Part shown: piece after piece, positions 22,209 to 32,685 of the stretch
Position numbering within the stretch: position 1 is the stretch's first letter
How the letters are laid out: every line of letters starts with the position of its first letter
NCBI GenBank assembly: GCA_022825925.1
Contig: JAJDVW010000044.1
Span: 1 to 57,628, forward strand
Direction: 5' to 3'
From: Pseudomonadales bacterium
GTDB lineage: Bacteria > Pseudomonadota > Gammaproteobacteria > Pseudomonadales > Azotimanducaceae
Length of the DNA stretch: 57,628 nucleotides
Position numbers and translations under genes: made by a program
Notes under the pieces: generated by a model
Databases searched by the model: none
What the model was told of the DNA's origin: nothing
What the model saw: the letters and a program-made list of their open reading frames with translations, nothing else

Positions 22209-24833
22209 ATGACGCGGCGAAGCCGGTCCGTGCTGTGGTCCATTGTCTGGCTCGGCGTGGCCGGCGTCTGTGGGACGGCTCTCACATTGGCTGGCAGCTA
22301 TCTCTATTTGAACCCGCAGATTCCTGCCGCCGAGAGTTACCTCGAACTCCGCCCCGAGGCGCCGATGCGCGTCTTCACCGCCGACGGGGCCCTCATGGCG
22401 GAGTTCGGCGTCAGGCGGTTCGTGCCCGTGCCCCTCGAGGAGGTGCCCGAGCACTTCTTGAACGCGCTCCTCGACACGGAGGACAAGCGCTTCTACGACC
22501 ACTCGGGCATCGACTACATCTCCTTCGCCAACGATGTCCTGCAGGTCCTGATGAACCCCAGCGTGCGCACCGGTGCGTCCACCATCACGATGCAGCTCGC
22601 GCGCAACGTGTCCTTTTCGCTCGAGCAGACCTTCATCCGGAAGTTCAAGGAGATGCTCCTGGCGATCAAGATCGAGCAGGAACTGACGAAGGAACAGATC
22701 CTCGAGCTGTACATCAACGTGATGTTCTTCGGCAAGCGTGCGTATGGCGCCCAGGCCGCGGCGCTGACGTACTACGACAAGCGGCTGTCGGAGCTCGACC
22801 TGGCGCAGCTCGCGATGCTGGCCGGCATCGTCAAGCGGCCGGACTCCGGGAATCCCCTCAGCGGCCCCGACTGGGCGCTGAACCGCCGCAACCTGGTGCT
22901 GGGGCGGATGCTCGCGCAGGGGTCCATCGACCGGCCGGCGTTCGAGACGGCCCGCAACGACCCGATCACCGCCCGCCAACACCGCCGGGAACCGGAGCTG
23001 TCGGCGCCGTACGCGGCGGAGTGGGTGCGCGGCGAACTCGTCGCGCGCTACGGAACCGATGTCTACAACTCCGGCTACGAGGTGCACACCACCATCGACG
23101 CCGGGCTGCAGGCAAGCGCCACCCGCGCGCTGCGCAACGGCCTGGCCGGATACGACCGGCGTCACGGCTATCGCGGGCCGGTCGGGCGGGTGGAGGATCC
23201 GGCGGACCGCGCGGCGCTGCTGGCTCTCGCGCCGGTTCCGGACCCCGCGGATGGCGACGCGACGCCACCCGCGGCACCGGTCGCGGAGACGGCGCCGGAT
23301 CCCGGAGCGAACGATGGAGGCGCGGTCGCGGCGCGCGTGCTCGCGGACGTGCCGGTCGTTGCGGACATGCTACCGGCGGTGGTGGCCCGCGTCGACGAGC
23401 GTGCGTTCCACGCGGTCACCGCGTCGGGCGCGGGGGTGACGGTCGACTGGGAAGGCATCACCTGGGCGCGGCCGTACATCGACGTCGACCGGCGCGGGGT
23501 CCGCCCCCGCACGGCGGCCGACGTCGTGGCGGAAGGCGACATCGTGCGCGTGCAGCCCCTGGAGGACGGCGGCTGGCGGCTGGCCCAGGTGCCCGACATC
23601 CAGGGGGCCGTGGTGGCCCTGCGCCCGGAAAGCGGAGCGGTGGCGGCGCTGGCCGGTGGGTACGATTTCTGGAGCAACCAGTTCGACCATGCCCTGCGCG
23701 CCGCGCGCCAGCCCGGGTCGGGCTTCAAGCCGTTCGTCTACTCGGCGGCCCTCGCCGGCGGCGTCACGCCCTCGAGCATCTTCCTCGACGCGCCGCTGGT
23801 CTTCGAGGACGGGCACTTCGAGAAGGCGTACCGGCCCCGCAACGACAGCGGCCGGTACAACGGGCCCACCCGGCTGCGCGAGGCGCTGTACCGGTCGATC
23901 AACCTGGTGACGATGCGCGTGCTGCTGGAAGTCGGGGTGGACCGCGTGCTGGAGCACGCGGGCCGTTTCGGGTTCGACACGCGGGGGTTCCCGAAGGACA
24001 CGCAGCTCGCCATCGGGGGCGGGACGATGGCGGTGACGCCGCTGGACATGGCGCGCGGCTACGCCGTGATCGCGAACGGCGGTTTCGCGGTCCAGCCGCA
24101 CATCGTGCGGCGCGTCGTGACCCGGGACGGCGCGCTGGTCTTCGAGCCGAGCCATCCCGAGGTGCGCGCGCCCGAGGACGGGCCGGCGCCGGCGTTGGAC
24201 GAGGCGACGGGATGTCCGGACGCGTCGCTCGCGGACGCGACGTGCGTGTCTTCGGCGGACGACGGCGGGCTCGCCGAGGGCGCCGCCGCATCGCCGGAGC
24301 CGCTGGGGTCGCTGGAGCCGACCCCGGTCCCCGAGCCGGTCGTCGCGGCCGCGCCCCGGGTCATCGACGAGCGCAACGTCTTCATCCTCCATTCCATGCT
24401 GCGCGACGTGATCCAGCGCGGCACCGGACGCCGCGCCAGGACGCTTGGGCGCGAGGACATCGCCGGCAAGACCGGCACGACGAACGAAGCGGCCGACACC
24501 TGGTTCAACGGCTACAACGACGAGCTGGTGGCTTCGGTGTGGGTCGGCTTCAGCGACTACCAGCCGGTGGGGCGGCGCGAGTACGGTTCGACGACGCCGC
24601 TGTCGGTGTGGATGGAGTTCATGGGGGAGGCGCTCGAGGGCGTTCCCGAACACGACCGGGCGACGCCCGAGGGCGTGGCGATCGTGAAGATCGATCCCGC
24701 AACGGGGCTCGCGGCCGCGCCGGACCTGCCGGACGCGATCGTCGAGTACTTCTTCGAGGAGGCCGCCCCGGACCCGGTGGCCACCGGCGGAACCGGCCCC
24801 GTGCGGGACGTGACGCCGGAAGAGATTTTCTGA
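22209..24833 (+). CDS. ponA: Class A penicillin-binding protein 1A
   Basis: A bifunctional peptidoglycan transglycosylase/transpeptidase, 874 residues, anchored by a membrane helix at about 10-33. The GT51 domain shows EDKRFYDHSG (near 90), GASTITMQLARN and KEQILELYINVMFFG. The transpeptidase motifs are SGFK (Ser504, Lys507), SIN (563-565) and KTGT (754-757). Between them sits an OB-like domain with a Pro/Ala/Asp-rich insertion (about 340-365), and a second acidic insertion lies at about 655-710. The ATG at 22209 was preferred over an upstream start that would overlap pilM. ponA next to pilM is the usual gammaproteobacterial order, and the two share a short divergent promoter region. Confidence 0.95.
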   Translation: MTRRSRSVLWSIVWLGVAGVCGTALTLAGSYLYLNPQIPAAESYLELRPEAPMRVFTADGALMAEFGVRRFVPVPLEEVPEHFLNALLDTEDKRFYDHSGIDYISFANDVLQVLMNPSVRTGASTITMQLARNVSFSLEQTFIRKFKEMLLAIKIEQELTKEQILELYINVMFFGKRAYGAQAAALTYYDKRLSELDLAQLAMLAGIVKRPDSGNPLSGPDWALNRRNLVLGRMLAQGSIDRPAFETARNDPITARQHRREPELSAPYAAEWVRGELVARYGTDVYNSGYEVHTTIDAGLQASATRALRNGLAGYDRRHGYRGPVGRVEDPADRAALLALAPVPDPADGDATPPAAPVAETAPDPGANDGGAVAARVLADVPVVADMLPAVVARVDERAFHAVTASGAGVTVDWEGITWARPYIDVDRRGVRPRTAADVVAEGDIVRVQPLEDGGWRLAQVPDIQGAVVALRPESGAVAALAGGYDFWSNQFDHALRAARQPGSGFKPFVYSAALAGGVTPSSIFLDAPLVFEDGHFEKAYRPRNDSGRYNGPTRLREALYRSINLVTMRVLLEVGVDRVLEHAGRFGFDTRGFPKDTQLAIGGGTMAVTPLDMARGYAVIANGGFAVQPHIVRRVVTRDGALVFEPSHPEVRAPEDGPAPALDEATGCPDASLADATCVSSADDGGLAEGAAASPEPLGSLEPTPVPEPVVAAAPRVIDERNVFILHSMLRDVIQRGTGRRARTLGREDIAGKTGTTNEAADTWFNGYNDELVASVWVGFSDYQPVGRREYGSTTPLSVWMEFMGEALEGVPEHDRATPEGVAIVKIDPATGLAAAPDLPDAIVEYFFEEAAPDPVATGGTGPVRDVTPEEIF

Positions 24834-24868
24834 TCCGGCACGGGGCGGCGTACGCGAGTCCGGCGCGG

Positions 24869-24885
24869 GCGACCGCGAGGGTCGC
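24869..24885. terminator. Small hairpin at the end of the M48 protease gene
   Basis: GCGACC (24869-24874) pairs with GGTCGC (24880-24885) around a GCGAG loop and touches the protease stop codon. The same stem with nearly the same loop occurs at 38669-38686 beside the dtd stop codon, so it may be a recurring 3'-end element rather than a simple terminator; no T-run follows. Confidence 0.4.
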
Positions 24886-26285
24886 TACTGGACGATCTTG
24901 ATGTAGTTCCCGGCGCGGGGTTCGCCGTGCGGGTGCCCGGCGTTCATCAGCCGCAGCGTCTCCTCCGGGAACCTGCGGATCGGCGTGTTCCGGGCAAGAT
25001 CGGCGTAGGTGACGTCTGGCTCGGCCACGATCACCTTGATGCGGCGCTCGTTGGCCAACTGGGCGTCCTCCGGAGTCATGTTCCGCAGGGCGTGCATCGT
25101 GGCGAGGAAGTCCTGCCGGAAGGTCTCCGGGTCGCCCTTCGGCCCGGCGGCGCCCGTGAACAGGAAGACGTCCTTGCCCCGATACAGAACGCCGATCATC
25201 TTGAGCTTCGCGTCGCTGCCTTCGGTGCTCGTCTCGCCGACGTAGCCCTCCATGCCGTTGATCTCCACGGCCTCGCCCGACACGATGTCGTCGCGCCGCA
25301 GTCGCTGGGTCAGGAACTTCTCGGGCGACTGGCGCTTCTGCCAGGGGTGCCGCCCGATCTCGATGTACGCGGTCTCGCGGCCCCCGGGCGCCGTCGCGCT
25401 GATCGCGGCCTGGGGATTGGAGATGGTCCACTGCTCGGGGAACTCGACAACGACGCGCAGCCCGCCGTGGTAGTACTTCCCGTCGATCACCCGGCCCATG
25501 ACCGCCTCGTCGCCGTACATCAGGCCGTCGACCAGGTCCCAGAAATCCGCCACCGGCTCCGTCGTCGTCTCCGGGAGCAGGTTCTGGGCGTAGGCGACCG
25601 CGTCGTGGAGGCGCTTGTCGTTCTTGGGGTGCGAAGCGAACAGGCCGTGGTAGGTGGCGGGCCTGCGCTCGACGCGCTTCGCGAAGAGTTCCTGGTCCTT
25701 CAGGACCTGCACCACGTCGATCATGGCCAGGGGGTTGTAGCCGGCGCGGGCCAGGTACTCGCCGCCGAGGCGGTCCGCCTCCAGCTCCATCTCGCGGCCA
25801 TAGCCCGAGACATAGGCCTTCGTGGCCGCGTCGGAGACGCTGTACAGGTTGCCGGCGCCGGTGAGGATGGCCGCGACGATGCCGACCCCCTTGCCGAAGA
25901 TGTTGGCCGTTCGCTGGCGCCGCGTGTGGCGCGCGACCACGTGCCCGATCTCGTGACCGACGACGGCCGCGAGTTCGTCCTCGCTGCGAAGGAACGCGAT
26001 GAGGCCGCGGTTGACGAAGATGTAGCGGTCGCCGGTCGCGAACGCGTTGACGACGGAGTTGTCGAGGACGTGGAAGTGGTATTGCTTGCCGGCGTCCTTC
26101 GACTGGGCGAGCAGCCGCTCGCCGAGCCGCCGCACGTACGACTGCCAAGCCTCGTCGCCGTAGATCTGCCCCGTCTCGACGAACTCGTTGTAGAGTTTCT
26201 CGCCGGGTCCGTCGGCGTGGGCGACGGCGACCGCGAGTGTGAGGATGGCCAACGCGATGCGCATGGCGAACGTGCAGGTACGCAT
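24885..26285 (-). CDS. M48-family zinc metalloprotease (exported)
   Basis: A periplasmic or membrane-associated M48 peptidase, 466 residues from the ATG at 26285. A signal peptide ends near residue 24 (VAVAHADG). The zinc motif HEIGH is at residues 111-115 and the third ligand lies in MELEADRLGG (Glu169). The C-terminal half is not peptidase-like: it contains segments such as VEFPEQWTISNPQAAI and EVEIN-type strands of a periplasmic domain found in the long BepA-like or YggG-like relatives. No TPR repeats typical of BepA are obvious. Outer-membrane protein quality control is a plausible role. An alternative start at 26264 gives a shorter signal peptide. Neither start has a strong ribosome binding site. 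Confidence 0.85.
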   Translation of the reverse strand: MRTCTFAMRIALAILTLAVAVAHADGPGEKLYNEFVETGQIYGDEAWQSYVRRLGERLLAQSKDAGKQYHFHVLDNSVVNAFATGDRYIFVNRGLIAFLRSEDELAAVVGHEIGHVVARHTRRQRTANIFGKGVGIVAAILTGAGNLYSVSDAATKAYVSGYGREMELEADRLGGEYLARAGYNPLAMIDVVQVLKDQELFAKRVERRPATYHGLFASHPKNDKRLHDAVAYAQNLLPETTTEPVADFWDLVDGLMYGDEAVMGRVIDGKYYHGGLRVVVEFPEQWTISNPQAAISATAPGGRETAYIEIGRHPWQKRQSPEKFLTQRLRRDDIVSGEAVEINGMEGYVGETSTEGSDAKLKMIGVLYRGKDVFLFTGAAGPKGDPETFRQDFLATMHALRNMTPEDAQLANERRIKVIVAEPDVTYADLARNTPIRRFPEETLRLMNAGHPHGEPRAGNYIKIVQ

Positions 26286-26418
26286 GCTCGAAACCCAGTG
26301 GACCGGAGCTTCCGCGATCGATCCTGAACCGAGGATGAACGTGCCCGATTCTACAACGCCGGAGACGGCGCTGCCGACGGCGCCAGGGGCGCCCCGCCGG
26401 GCTTGCCCGGCGGCGGGC

Positions 26419-26631
26419 TCAGGCGGTCGCGCGGTTGCCGAAGCGGCGGCGGAAGCGCTCGACCCGTCCGCCGGAGTCGATGATCTTCTGCTTGCCCGTG
26501 TAGAAGGGGTGGCACTGGGAGCAGACGTCCACGTGAATGTCCCGCCCAAGGGTGGACCGCGTCTCGATGACGTTGCCGCAACTGCAGGTCACCTTGATGT
26601 GCGTGTACGCCGGATGAATGTCCGCCTTCAC
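26419..26631 (-). CDS. rpmE: 50S ribosomal protein L31 (zinc type)
   Basis: Ribosomal protein L31, 70 residues. It is the zinc-binding type: the four cysteines are in CSCGN and CSQCH, and the [10 protein letters not shown] motif is intact. The start is GTG at 26631 (protein VKADIHP), with GGAGG six bases upstream; a longer frame upstream lacks family similarity. It diverges from priA, whose start lies 95 bases away, the same rpmE-priA arrangement seen in other gammaproteobacteria. Confidence 0.95.
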   Translation of the reverse strand: MKADIHPAYTHIKVTCSCGNVIETRSTLGRDIHVDVCSQCHPFYTGKQKIIDSGGRVERFRRRFGNRATA

Positions 26632-26726
26632 CGGGAGCCTCCGTCGGGTGGGGAGGGCGCGCAGTTTATTTCCGCCCGGTGGGGTTGGCAAGCCGCGCGT
26701 CGGGAGTGGGTCGTGGATTCGGGGCC

Positions 26727-28883
26727 GTGACGGACCGCGTCGTGGAAGTGGCGGTCCCCCGTCCGGTCCGGCGGTTGTTCGACTACGCCGTTCCGGCCGG
26801 CGATGCCGTGCCCCCCGTGGGGGCGCGCGTCCGCGTGCCGTTCGGGCGCACCGAGGTCGTCGGCGTGGTCGCGGGCGCCCGTCCGGAATCGAAGCGCCGG
26901 TTGAAGACTATCACCGAAGTTCTTGATCCAGGAGGCTTTCTTCCGGCCGACCTGGTGGAACTCGCCGTGTGGCTGGGCCGCTACTACCACCATCCGCTCG
27001 GGGAGGTGTTCGGCACGATGCTCCCCGCTGCGGCCCGGCGCGGAGAAGCGGTGCGGCTGCGGCGGACCCGGTGCTGGCTGCCGAAAGCGGACGGCGCGGT
27101 ACAACGCGCTCCCCGGCAGGCGGAGACGCTGCGTGCGCTGCGCGCATTCGGAGGACCGGTACCCGACACGGAGGTCCGCCATCTCGGGATCGACCGCAGG
27201 GCCCTTGCCGCGCTGGTCCGCAAGGGGCTGGTCGAAGCGGTGGAGGAACGCCCGGAGTACCGCGTCCGGCCTTCCCCGTTCGACCTGAACGACGAGCAGG
27301 GCCGGGCCGTCGAAGTCATCGCCGGCGCCGCGGGGGATGCGGGCACCGTGGTGCTCGAGGGCGTGACGGGGAGCGGCAAGACCGAGGTGTACCTGCGCGC
27401 GGTGGCGGAGGTCGTGGCGCGTGGCGGCCAGGCGCTCGTGCTCGTCCCCGAGATCGGTCTCACGCCGCAGACCCTGGCGCGTTTCCGCGAGCGGTTCGGG
27501 GGCGCCGCGCCGCTCCACTCCGCCGCGCCGGACGCGGTGCGCCTCGACACGTGGCTGCGGTGCGCGAACGGGGACCACAAGGTGCTCGTGGGCACGCGCT
27601 CGGCGGTGTTCGCGCCGTTCGCGGACCTGCGCCTGATCGTGGTGGACGAGGAACACGACGCCTCGTTCAAGCAGCAGGAGGGGCTGCGCTACTCCGCGCG
27701 GGACGTGGCCGTGAAGCGGGGCCGGATCCTCGGCGTGCCCGTCGTGCTCGGCAGCGCCACGCCGGCGCTGCAGACGCTCGAGAACGCGGCACGCGGACGG
27801 TATGGCCAGGCCCGGCTGACGCGCCGCGCCGGTCAGGCGACGCTGCCGCGGTACCGCGTGCTCGACGTGCGGGGCCGGCGGTTGCGGGACGGCTTGAGCG
27901 ACCGCCTGCTCGGCGTGCTCGACCAGCACCTGCGGGCGGGCAACCAGGCGCTCGTGTTCGTCAACCGCCGCGGCTTCGCGCCAACCTGCCTCTGTACCGC
28001 CTGTGGCTGGCAGGCGCGCTGCGAATGGTGCGATGCGCGGCTGACGCTGCACGAGACCCCGCCGGGCCTGCGCTGTCACCATTGCGGCCGCCGCTACCGG
28101 CTGCCGGAAACTTGTCCCGCCTGCGATGCGCCGTCGCTGATCGGCCTCGGGACCGGGACGCAGCGGCTCGAGTCGGCGCTCGGCGCCCGGTTCCCGGACC
28201 TGCCCCTGTATCGCTTCGACCGCGACACCACGCGCGGCCCGGCGCGCTTCGACGCCCAGTTCGAGGTGCTCCGCCGGGGCGGGCCGGCGATCCTCGTCGG
28301 CACGCAGATGCTCGCGAAGGGCCACCACCTGCCGGCGGTCACGGTCGTGGCCGTGGTTGACGCCGACAGCGGCTTCCTGTCCGCGGACTTCCGGGCGCCG
28401 GAACGGACCGCGCAACTCATCGTGCAGGTCGCCGGCCGCGCGGGTCGCGCCGAGCGCCCCGGCGAGGTGTGGATCCAGACCTACGACCCCGGCAACCCCA
28501 ACCTGCGCGCGCTCGTGGAGGAGGGGTACCCGGGCTTCGCGGAAACGGAGACCGCGCATCGCAGGGAAGCCGGCCTGCCGCCGTTCGCGGCGATGGCGGT
28601 GCTGCGCGCCGAGAGCGCCCGCGCCGGCGCCTGTGAAGCGGTGCTCGAACGGGCCCGCGCCGTCCTGCGGGACGCCTTCCGCGACGAGGCCGGCGCCTGG
28701 GATGTCCTCGGCCCGGCGCCGGCGCCCATGGCCTACCGCAGCGGGCGCCTGCGTTTCCAGTGTCTCGTCCTGGCCGGCCGCCGGCCCGCGCTGCACGCCG
28801 CGCTCGCGCGGCTGGAGGAGGCGGAAATCCAGGCGTCGAACGTGCGCTGGTCGATCGACGTGGACCCCTACGACACTTTCTGA
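26727..28883 (+). CDS. priA: Primosomal protein N' (replication restart helicase PriA)
   Basis: A 3'-to-5' DNA helicase that reloads the replisome at stalled forks. The 718-residue protein starts with the DNA-binding domain ([18 protein letters not shown]), has Walker A GVTGSGKT (about 211-218), a DEEH box (about 307-310) followed by DASFKQ, and eight cysteines of the two zinc sites (CTACGW, CEWC, CHHC, CPAC) at about 424-465. The GTG at 26727 was chosen because its product begins exactly where PriA homologues begin; no strong ribosome binding site is visible, and an upstream GTG at 26679 is possible. In Pseudomonas argS follows priA; here it is absent and the SPOR gene comes next. Confidence 0.94.
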   Translation: MTDRVVEVAVPRPVRRLFDYAVPAGDAVPPVGARVRVPFGRTEVVGVVAGARPESKRRLKTITEVLDPGGFLPADLVELAVWLGRYYHHPLGEVFGTMLPAAARRGEAVRLRRTRCWLPKADGAVQRAPRQAETLRALRAFGGPVPDTEVRHLGIDRRALAALVRKGLVEAVEERPEYRVRPSPFDLNDEQGRAVEVIAGAAGDAGTVVLEGVTGSGKTEVYLRAVAEVVARGGQALVLVPEIGLTPQTLARFRERFGGAAPLHSAAPDAVRLDTWLRCANGDHKVLVGTRSAVFAPFADLRLIVVDEEHDASFKQQEGLRYSARDVAVKRGRILGVPVVLGSATPALQTLENAARGRYGQARLTRRAGQATLPRYRVLDVRGRRLRDGLSDRLLGVLDQHLRAGNQALVFVNRRGFAPTCLCTACGWQARCEWCDARLTLHETPPGLRCHHCGRRYRLPETCPACDAPSLIGLGTGTQRLESALGARFPDLPLYRFDRDTTRGPARFDAQFEVLRRGGPAILVGTQMLAKGHHLPAVTVVAVVDADSGFLSADFRAPERTAQLIVQVAGRAGRAERPGEVWIQTYDPGNPNLRALVEEGYPGFAETETAHRREAGLPPFAAMAVLRAESARAGACEAVLERARAVLRDAFRDEAGAWDVLGPAPAPMAYRSGRLRFQCLVLAGRRPALHAALARLEEAEIQASNVRWSIDVDPYDTF

Positions 28884-28963
28884 CTCCCACCCGTCCTGCG
28901 GAGGGGTGCGGAGGGGCTGCGACGGCAAGGTCGCGCAGGTGGGCGGTGTAGAATGGGCGCCGG

Positions 28964-29485
28964 ATGCGCAAGGGCAACAGATCGGGCAGCGGGCGGGCCC
29001 CCGCGGGGTTCAGTGCCCTGTCTTTCGCCGCGGGCCTGGCGGTCGGGGCGGTCGTGGCCGTCGTCGCCGTGTACGTGTGGGGGCCGGGCGCCGGGGAGGC
29101 ATCGGCGGAGGCGCAACAGGAGCCCCCCGTAACGGACGCGCCCGACTTCGAGTTCTGGGACCGCCTGCCCAATGCCTTGGTGGCGCCCGACACCGCCCCC
29201 TACGAAACGGGCGGCGGCGTCCGCGCGGAGCCGGGGCGGCCGATGGAGTACCTGCTGCAGGCGGGCGCGTTCCATCGGGCCGGCGCCGCGGAGCGGCGAC
29301 GCGCCGAGTTGATCCTCGCGGGGATGCCGGCGAGCACGTCCACGGTGGGCGTTGACGACGGCGTACTCTATCGCGTAGTCGTTGGCCCATTCGGAACGAG
29401 GGCGGAAACGCAAACCGCGATGCGTCAATTGCGGGAGCGGAACATCGTCGCCGTCCTGCTCGAAAGGCCGGCACCTGCCGGTTGA
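28964..29485 (+). CDS. SPOR-domain membrane protein
   Basis: A 173-residue bitopic inner-membrane protein. A basic N-terminus is followed by one membrane helix (about 17-40), a linker of low complexity and a C-terminal SPOR domain (about 92-170; [15 protein letters not shown], then [19 protein letters not shown]). SPOR domains bind denuded glycan strands at division sites, so a cell-division or wall-remodelling role is likely. A FtsN-like identity is possible by position, since a SPOR gene precedes hslVU in many gammaproteobacteria. A TAGAAT at 28949-28954 lies just upstream but is close to the start. Confidence 0.87.
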   Translation: MRKGNRSGSGRAPAGFSALSFAAGLAVGAVVAVVAVYVWGPGAGEASAEAQQEPPVTDAPDFEFWDRLPNALVAPDTAPYETGGGVRAEPGRPMEYLLQAGAFHRAGAAERRRAELILAGMPASTSTVGVDDGVLYRVVVGPFGTRAETQTAMRQLRERNIVAVLLERPAPAG

Positions 29486-29553
29486 TTCCGCCTCCCGCGC
29501 CGACGAGTATCGGCAGCAACGGGCAAGGACGGCGGCAACGCCACGGACGTAGC

Positions 29554-29560
29554 GGGAGGA
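29554..29560 (+). promoter_or_regulatory. Ribosome binding site deciding the hslV TTG start
   Basis: GGGAGGA ends six bases before the TTG at 29567. No ATG or GTG lies at a comparable distance, and the next in-frame ATG would remove the catalytic threonine, so TTG is the likely start. Confidence 0.7.
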
Positions 29561-29566
29561 CCCTCA

Positions 29567-30109
29567 TTGGAGCAGTTCAGGGGAACCACGATCCTGTCGA
29601 TTCGCCGGCACGGGACGGTCGCCCTCGGCGGCGACGGCCAGGTGTCGGTGGGCAACACGATCATGAAGGGGAATGCGCGGAAGGTGCGGCGCCTCTACCA
29701 GGACCGCGTGCTCGCCGGGTTCGCGGGCGGGACGGCGGACGCCTTCACGCTCTTCGAGCGGTTCGAGGCCATGCTCGACAAGTACCAGGGCAACCTGACG
29801 CGGGCGGCGGTGGAGCTGGCGAAGGAATGGCGGTCGAGCCGGGCCCTGCGTCCGCTGGACGCCCTCCTGGCGGTCGCCGACGCGAACGCCTCCCTCGTGG
29901 TGAGCGGCACGGGCGACGTCATCGAGCCCGAGTCCGGGCTGATCGCCATCGGGTCCGGCGGCGGATTTGCCCAGGCCGCCGCGAAGGCCTTGCTCGAGAA
30001 CTCGGAACTCGGTGCGCGGGAGATCGTGGAGAAGAGTCTCGCCATCGCCGCCGACATCTGCATCTACACCAACCACCACTCGACCGTCGAGGCGCTGCCG
30101 ACCGCATGA
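29567..30109 (+). CDS. hslV: ATP-dependent protease subunit HslV (ClpQ)
   Basis: The threonine-protease subunit of the HslUV complex, 180 residues. The mature N-terminus should be the first Thr of TTILSIRR (residue 7), preceded by a six-residue leader that must be removed; the E. coli protein has only Met before its Thr. [13 protein letters not shown] and the C-terminal DICIYTNH segment are typical. Translation starts at TTG 29567, supported by a strong ribosome binding site. The stop overlaps the hslU start (ATGA at 30106-30109), so subunit synthesis is coupled. Confidence 0.95.
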   Translation: MEQFRGTTILSIRRHGTVALGGDGQVSVGNTIMKGNARKVRRLYQDRVLAGFAGGTADAFTLFERFEAMLDKYQGNLTRAAVELAKEWRSSRALRPLDALLAVADANASLVVSGTGDVIEPESGLIAIGSGGGFAQAAAKALLENSELGAREIVEKSLAIAADICIYTNHHSTVEALPTA

Positions 30110-31452
30110 GCATGATGACCCCCCGCCAGATCGTCGAGGAACTCGACAAGCACATCATCGGTCAGGAGGGCGCGAAACGCGCCGTCGCGATCGCGCTCCG
30201 GAACCGGTGGCGGCGCATGCAGCTCCCGGACTCGCTGCGCGAGGAAGTGACGCCGAAGAACATCCTGATGATCGGCCCGACCGGCGTCGGCAAGACCGAG
30301 ATCGCGCGGCGGCTGGCGAAGCTCGCCGATGCGCCCTTCATCAAGGTGGAGGCGACCAAGTTCACCGAGGTGGGCTACGTTGGCCGCGACGTGGAGTCGA
30401 TCGTGCGCGACCTCGCCGATGTCGCCGTCAAGATGCTGCGGGACCGGCAGTTGAACAAGGTGCGCGAGCGCGCGGAGGTGGCGGCGGAGGAACGCGTGCT
30501 CGACGCGCTGCTACCCGCGGCTCGGCGCCCCGGTGCCGAGGACGGTGAGGCCGACGGCGCCTCCGGGACGCGCCAGGTGTTCCGCAAGCGGCTGCGGGAG
30601 GGGACGCTCGACGACCGCGAGATCGAGATGGAACTCGAGCCCGCGCCGGTCGGCGTGGAGATCATGACGCCTCCGGGCATGGAGGAGATGACCAGCCAGT
30701 TGCAGGAGATGTTCGCGAACCTCGGCGGCGGGCGGAAGAAGACGATGCGGCTGAAGGTGCGCGACGCCCTGCGGCGCCTGTGCGACGAGGAAGCCCTGAA
30801 GCTCGTCAACGAGGACGAGATCAAGGCGCACGCAGTGGACGCGGTCGAGCAGACCGGCATCGTCTTCATCGACGAACTCGACAAGGTGGCGAAGCGCGCG
30901 GAGCACGTCGGCGGCGACATCTCGCGCGAGGGGGTGCAGCGCGATCTCCTGCCGCTCATCGAAGGCTGCACGGTGACCACCCGCTACGGGATGGTGCGCA
31001 CCGACCACATCCTGTTCATCGCTTCGGGCGCCTTCCACCTCTCCAAGCCCTCGGACCTGATCCCGGAACTGCAGGGCCGGCTCCCGATCCGCGTGGAGCT
31101 GTCGGCGCTCGGACCGGAGGAGTTCAAGCGGATCCTCGAGGAGCCGGACGCCTCGCTCACGGAACAGTACCGCGCCCTCCTCGACACGGAGCGCGTCGAT
31201 CTCTCCTTCACCGACGCGGCCGTGACCCGCATCGCGGAGCTTTCCTGGCAGGTGAACGAGCACACGGAGAACATCGGCGCGCGGCGGCTGTACACCGTGC
31301 TCGAGCGGCTGCTCGACGAGATCTCCTTCGACGCCGGCGGCGGTGACTCCGACGGCGGCGCCTGCCAGGCCATCACCATCGACGCCGACTACGTGGACAC
31401 GCACCTGGCCGACATCGCGCGGGACCAGGACCTGTCGCGCTACATTTTGTGA
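30106..31452 (+). CDS. hslU: HslU ATPase (ClpY) of the HslUV protease
   Basis: The AAA+ unfoldase that feeds HslV. The 448-residue protein has Walker A GPTGVGKT (58-65), the pore motif GYVGRDVE (about 90-97), the intermediate I domain (about 110-240, variable and acidic/basic), Walker B FIDELDK near 255, the sensor 1 region and the C-terminal [11 protein letters not shown] tail whose last residues insert into HslV to activate it. The ATG at 30106 overlaps the hslV stop; further ATGs at 30112 and 30115 are possible starts. The gene is followed after seven bases by the DUF971 gene. Confidence 0.96.
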   Translation: MSMMTPRQIVEELDKHIIGQEGAKRAVAIALRNRWRRMQLPDSLREEVTPKNILMIGPTGVGKTEIARRLAKLADAPFIKVEATKFTEVGYVGRDVESIVRDLADVAVKMLRDRQLNKVRERAEVAAEERVLDALLPAARRPGAEDGEADGASGTRQVFRKRLREGTLDDREIEMELEPAPVGVEIMTPPGMEEMTSQLQEMFANLGGGRKKTMRLKVRDALRRLCDEEALKLVNEDEIKAHAVDAVEQTGIVFIDELDKVAKRAEHVGGDISREGVQRDLLPLIEGCTVTTRYGMVRTDHILFIASGAFHLSKPSDLIPELQGRLPIRVELSALGPEEFKRILEEPDASLTEQYRALLDTERVDLSFTDAAVTRIAELSWQVNEHTENIGARRLYTVLERLLDEISFDAGGGDSDGGACQAITIDADYVDTHLADIARDQDLSRYIL

Positions 31453-31459
31453 GTGCTTC

Positions 31460-31888
31460 GTGAACGCTCCTTCGGAAACGCCCCCGCGGGCGATCGTCTA
31501 CCACCGGGAGGACCGCACGCTCGAGCTCGACTACAGCGACCCGGAGAGCGACCCGGAGAGCGGCCCGGGCAAGGCGCTGCTGACGGCCGAACTGCTCCGC
31601 GTGTTTTCGCCGTCCGCGGAGGTGCGGGGGCACTCGGAGGACGAGCGCGTGCTGCAGACCGGCAAGAAGTACGTCGCCATCGAAGAGGTCACGGCGGTGG
31701 GCAACTACGCCATCCGGATCGTGTTCGACGACGGCCACGACACGGGCATCTACTCGTGGGCCTTCCTGAAGGACCTGCACGAACGGCGCGACGAGTACTG
31801 GCAGGACTACCTCGCGGACCTTGCCAAGGCCAACGCGTCGCGCCTGCCGACCATTCCCATCGGCCAATGGACGCCGCCCGACCGGTGA
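31460..31888 (+). CDS. DUF971-family protein
   Basis: A 142-residue protein of the DUF971 family, related to the N-terminal domain of gamma-butyrobetaine hydroxylase. The core is the CLA/C..-poor version with [49 protein letters not shown]. The start is GTG at 31460, eight bases after hslU; the open frame further upstream lies inside hslU. The gene commonly sits between hslU and ubiE in gammaproteobacteria, and the family has been linked to iron-sulphur or quinone metabolism by context only. A short tandem duplication, DPESDPESG (from repeated GACCCGGAGAGC), is visible near residue 22. Confidence 0.87.
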   Translation: MNAPSETPPRAIVYHREDRTLELDYSDPESDPESGPGKALLTAELLRVFSPSAEVRGHSEDERVLQTGKKYVAIEEVTAVGNYAIRIVFDDGHDTGIYSWAFLKDLHERRDEYWQDYLADLAKANASRLPTIPIGQWTPPDR

Positions 31889-32685
31889 AGGGGCGCGGGG
31901 CCCCGGCGCACGGGTCGAAGACCTCGCCCGATCGGGCGAAGCCCGCGCCGGAAGAGGCGACCGTCGACTTCGGGCGCCGGCGGGTCAGTCCGGAGGAGAA
32001 GAGCGCCCGGGTCGCCGAAGTGTTCCGCACCGTCGCGGAACGCTACGATGCGATGAACGACCTGATGTCCGGTGGTCTACATCGGGTACTGAAACGCATC
32101 GCGGTCGACAGCACGGGTCTGCGGCCGGGCCAACGCGCGCTCGACCTCGCCGGGGGGACGGGCGACCTTTCCCGGCTCCTGGCGCCCGTCGTGGGACCGG
32201 CCGGCGCGGTCGTCCTGTGCGACGTCAACGCCAGCATGCTGGCCGTCGGGCGGGACCGGGTGATCGACGCGGGACTCGCGAACGTGGAGACCGTGCGCGC
32301 GGACGCGGAAGCGCTGCCGTTCGCGGCGGAGAGCTTCGACGGCGTCGTCATCGCCTTCGGCCTGCGGAACCTCACCGACAAGGAACGCGGGCTGCGCGAG
32401 ATCCATCGCGTGCTGCGCCCGGGCGGCAGCGCCGTGGTGCTCGAGTTCTCGACCGCGCGCGACCCGTGGATCGCGCGTGCCTCGGGCGCCTGGCAGAGCC
32501 TCTGGCCCCTGCTTGGGCGGGTCGTGACCGGCGATGCGGCGCCGTACCGGTATCTCGTGGAGTCGATCGCGGTCCATCCCGAGCGGGCCGTGCTCGCGAC
32601 GATGATGGAGGACGCCGGCTTCGTCGACGTGTCCGCCGACGGCCTGCTCGGCGGCGTCGTGGCGCTGCACCGGGGCAGGAAATGA
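31867..32685 (+). CDS. ubiE: Ubiquinone/menaquinone C-methyltransferase
   Basis: SAM-dependent C-methyltransferase of quinone biosynthesis, 272 residues. The SAM motif DLAGGTGD lies near 92-99, and the family segments [17 protein letters not shown] and [23 protein letters not shown] are intact. It carries a basic, low-complexity N-terminal extension (about 40 residues) before the conserved start of the family. The ATG at 31867 overlaps the DUF971 gene by 22 bases; GTG 31885 is the alternative. The stop overlaps ubiB by four bases. With no men genes seen here, ubiquinone is the probable product; this is inference. Confidence 0.93.
   Translation: MDAARPVKGRGAPAHGSKTSPDRAKPAPEEATVDFGRRRVSPEEKSARVAEVFRTVAERYDAMNDLMSGGLHRVLKRIAVDSTGLRPGQRALDLAGGTGDLSRLLAPVVGPAGAVVLCDVNASMLAVGRDRVIDAGLANVETVRADAEALPFAAESFDGVVIAFGLRNLTDKERGLREIHRVLRPGGSAVVLEFSTARDPWIARASGAWQSLWPLLGRVVTGDAAPYRYLVESIAVHPERAVLATMMEDAGFVDVSADGLLGGVVALHRGRK

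Noticed and set aside
22155..23165. N-terminal extension of pilM to 690 codons
   Set aside because: The GTG at 22154 has a strong ribosome binding site and the family N-terminus; the extension lies antiparallel to ponA.
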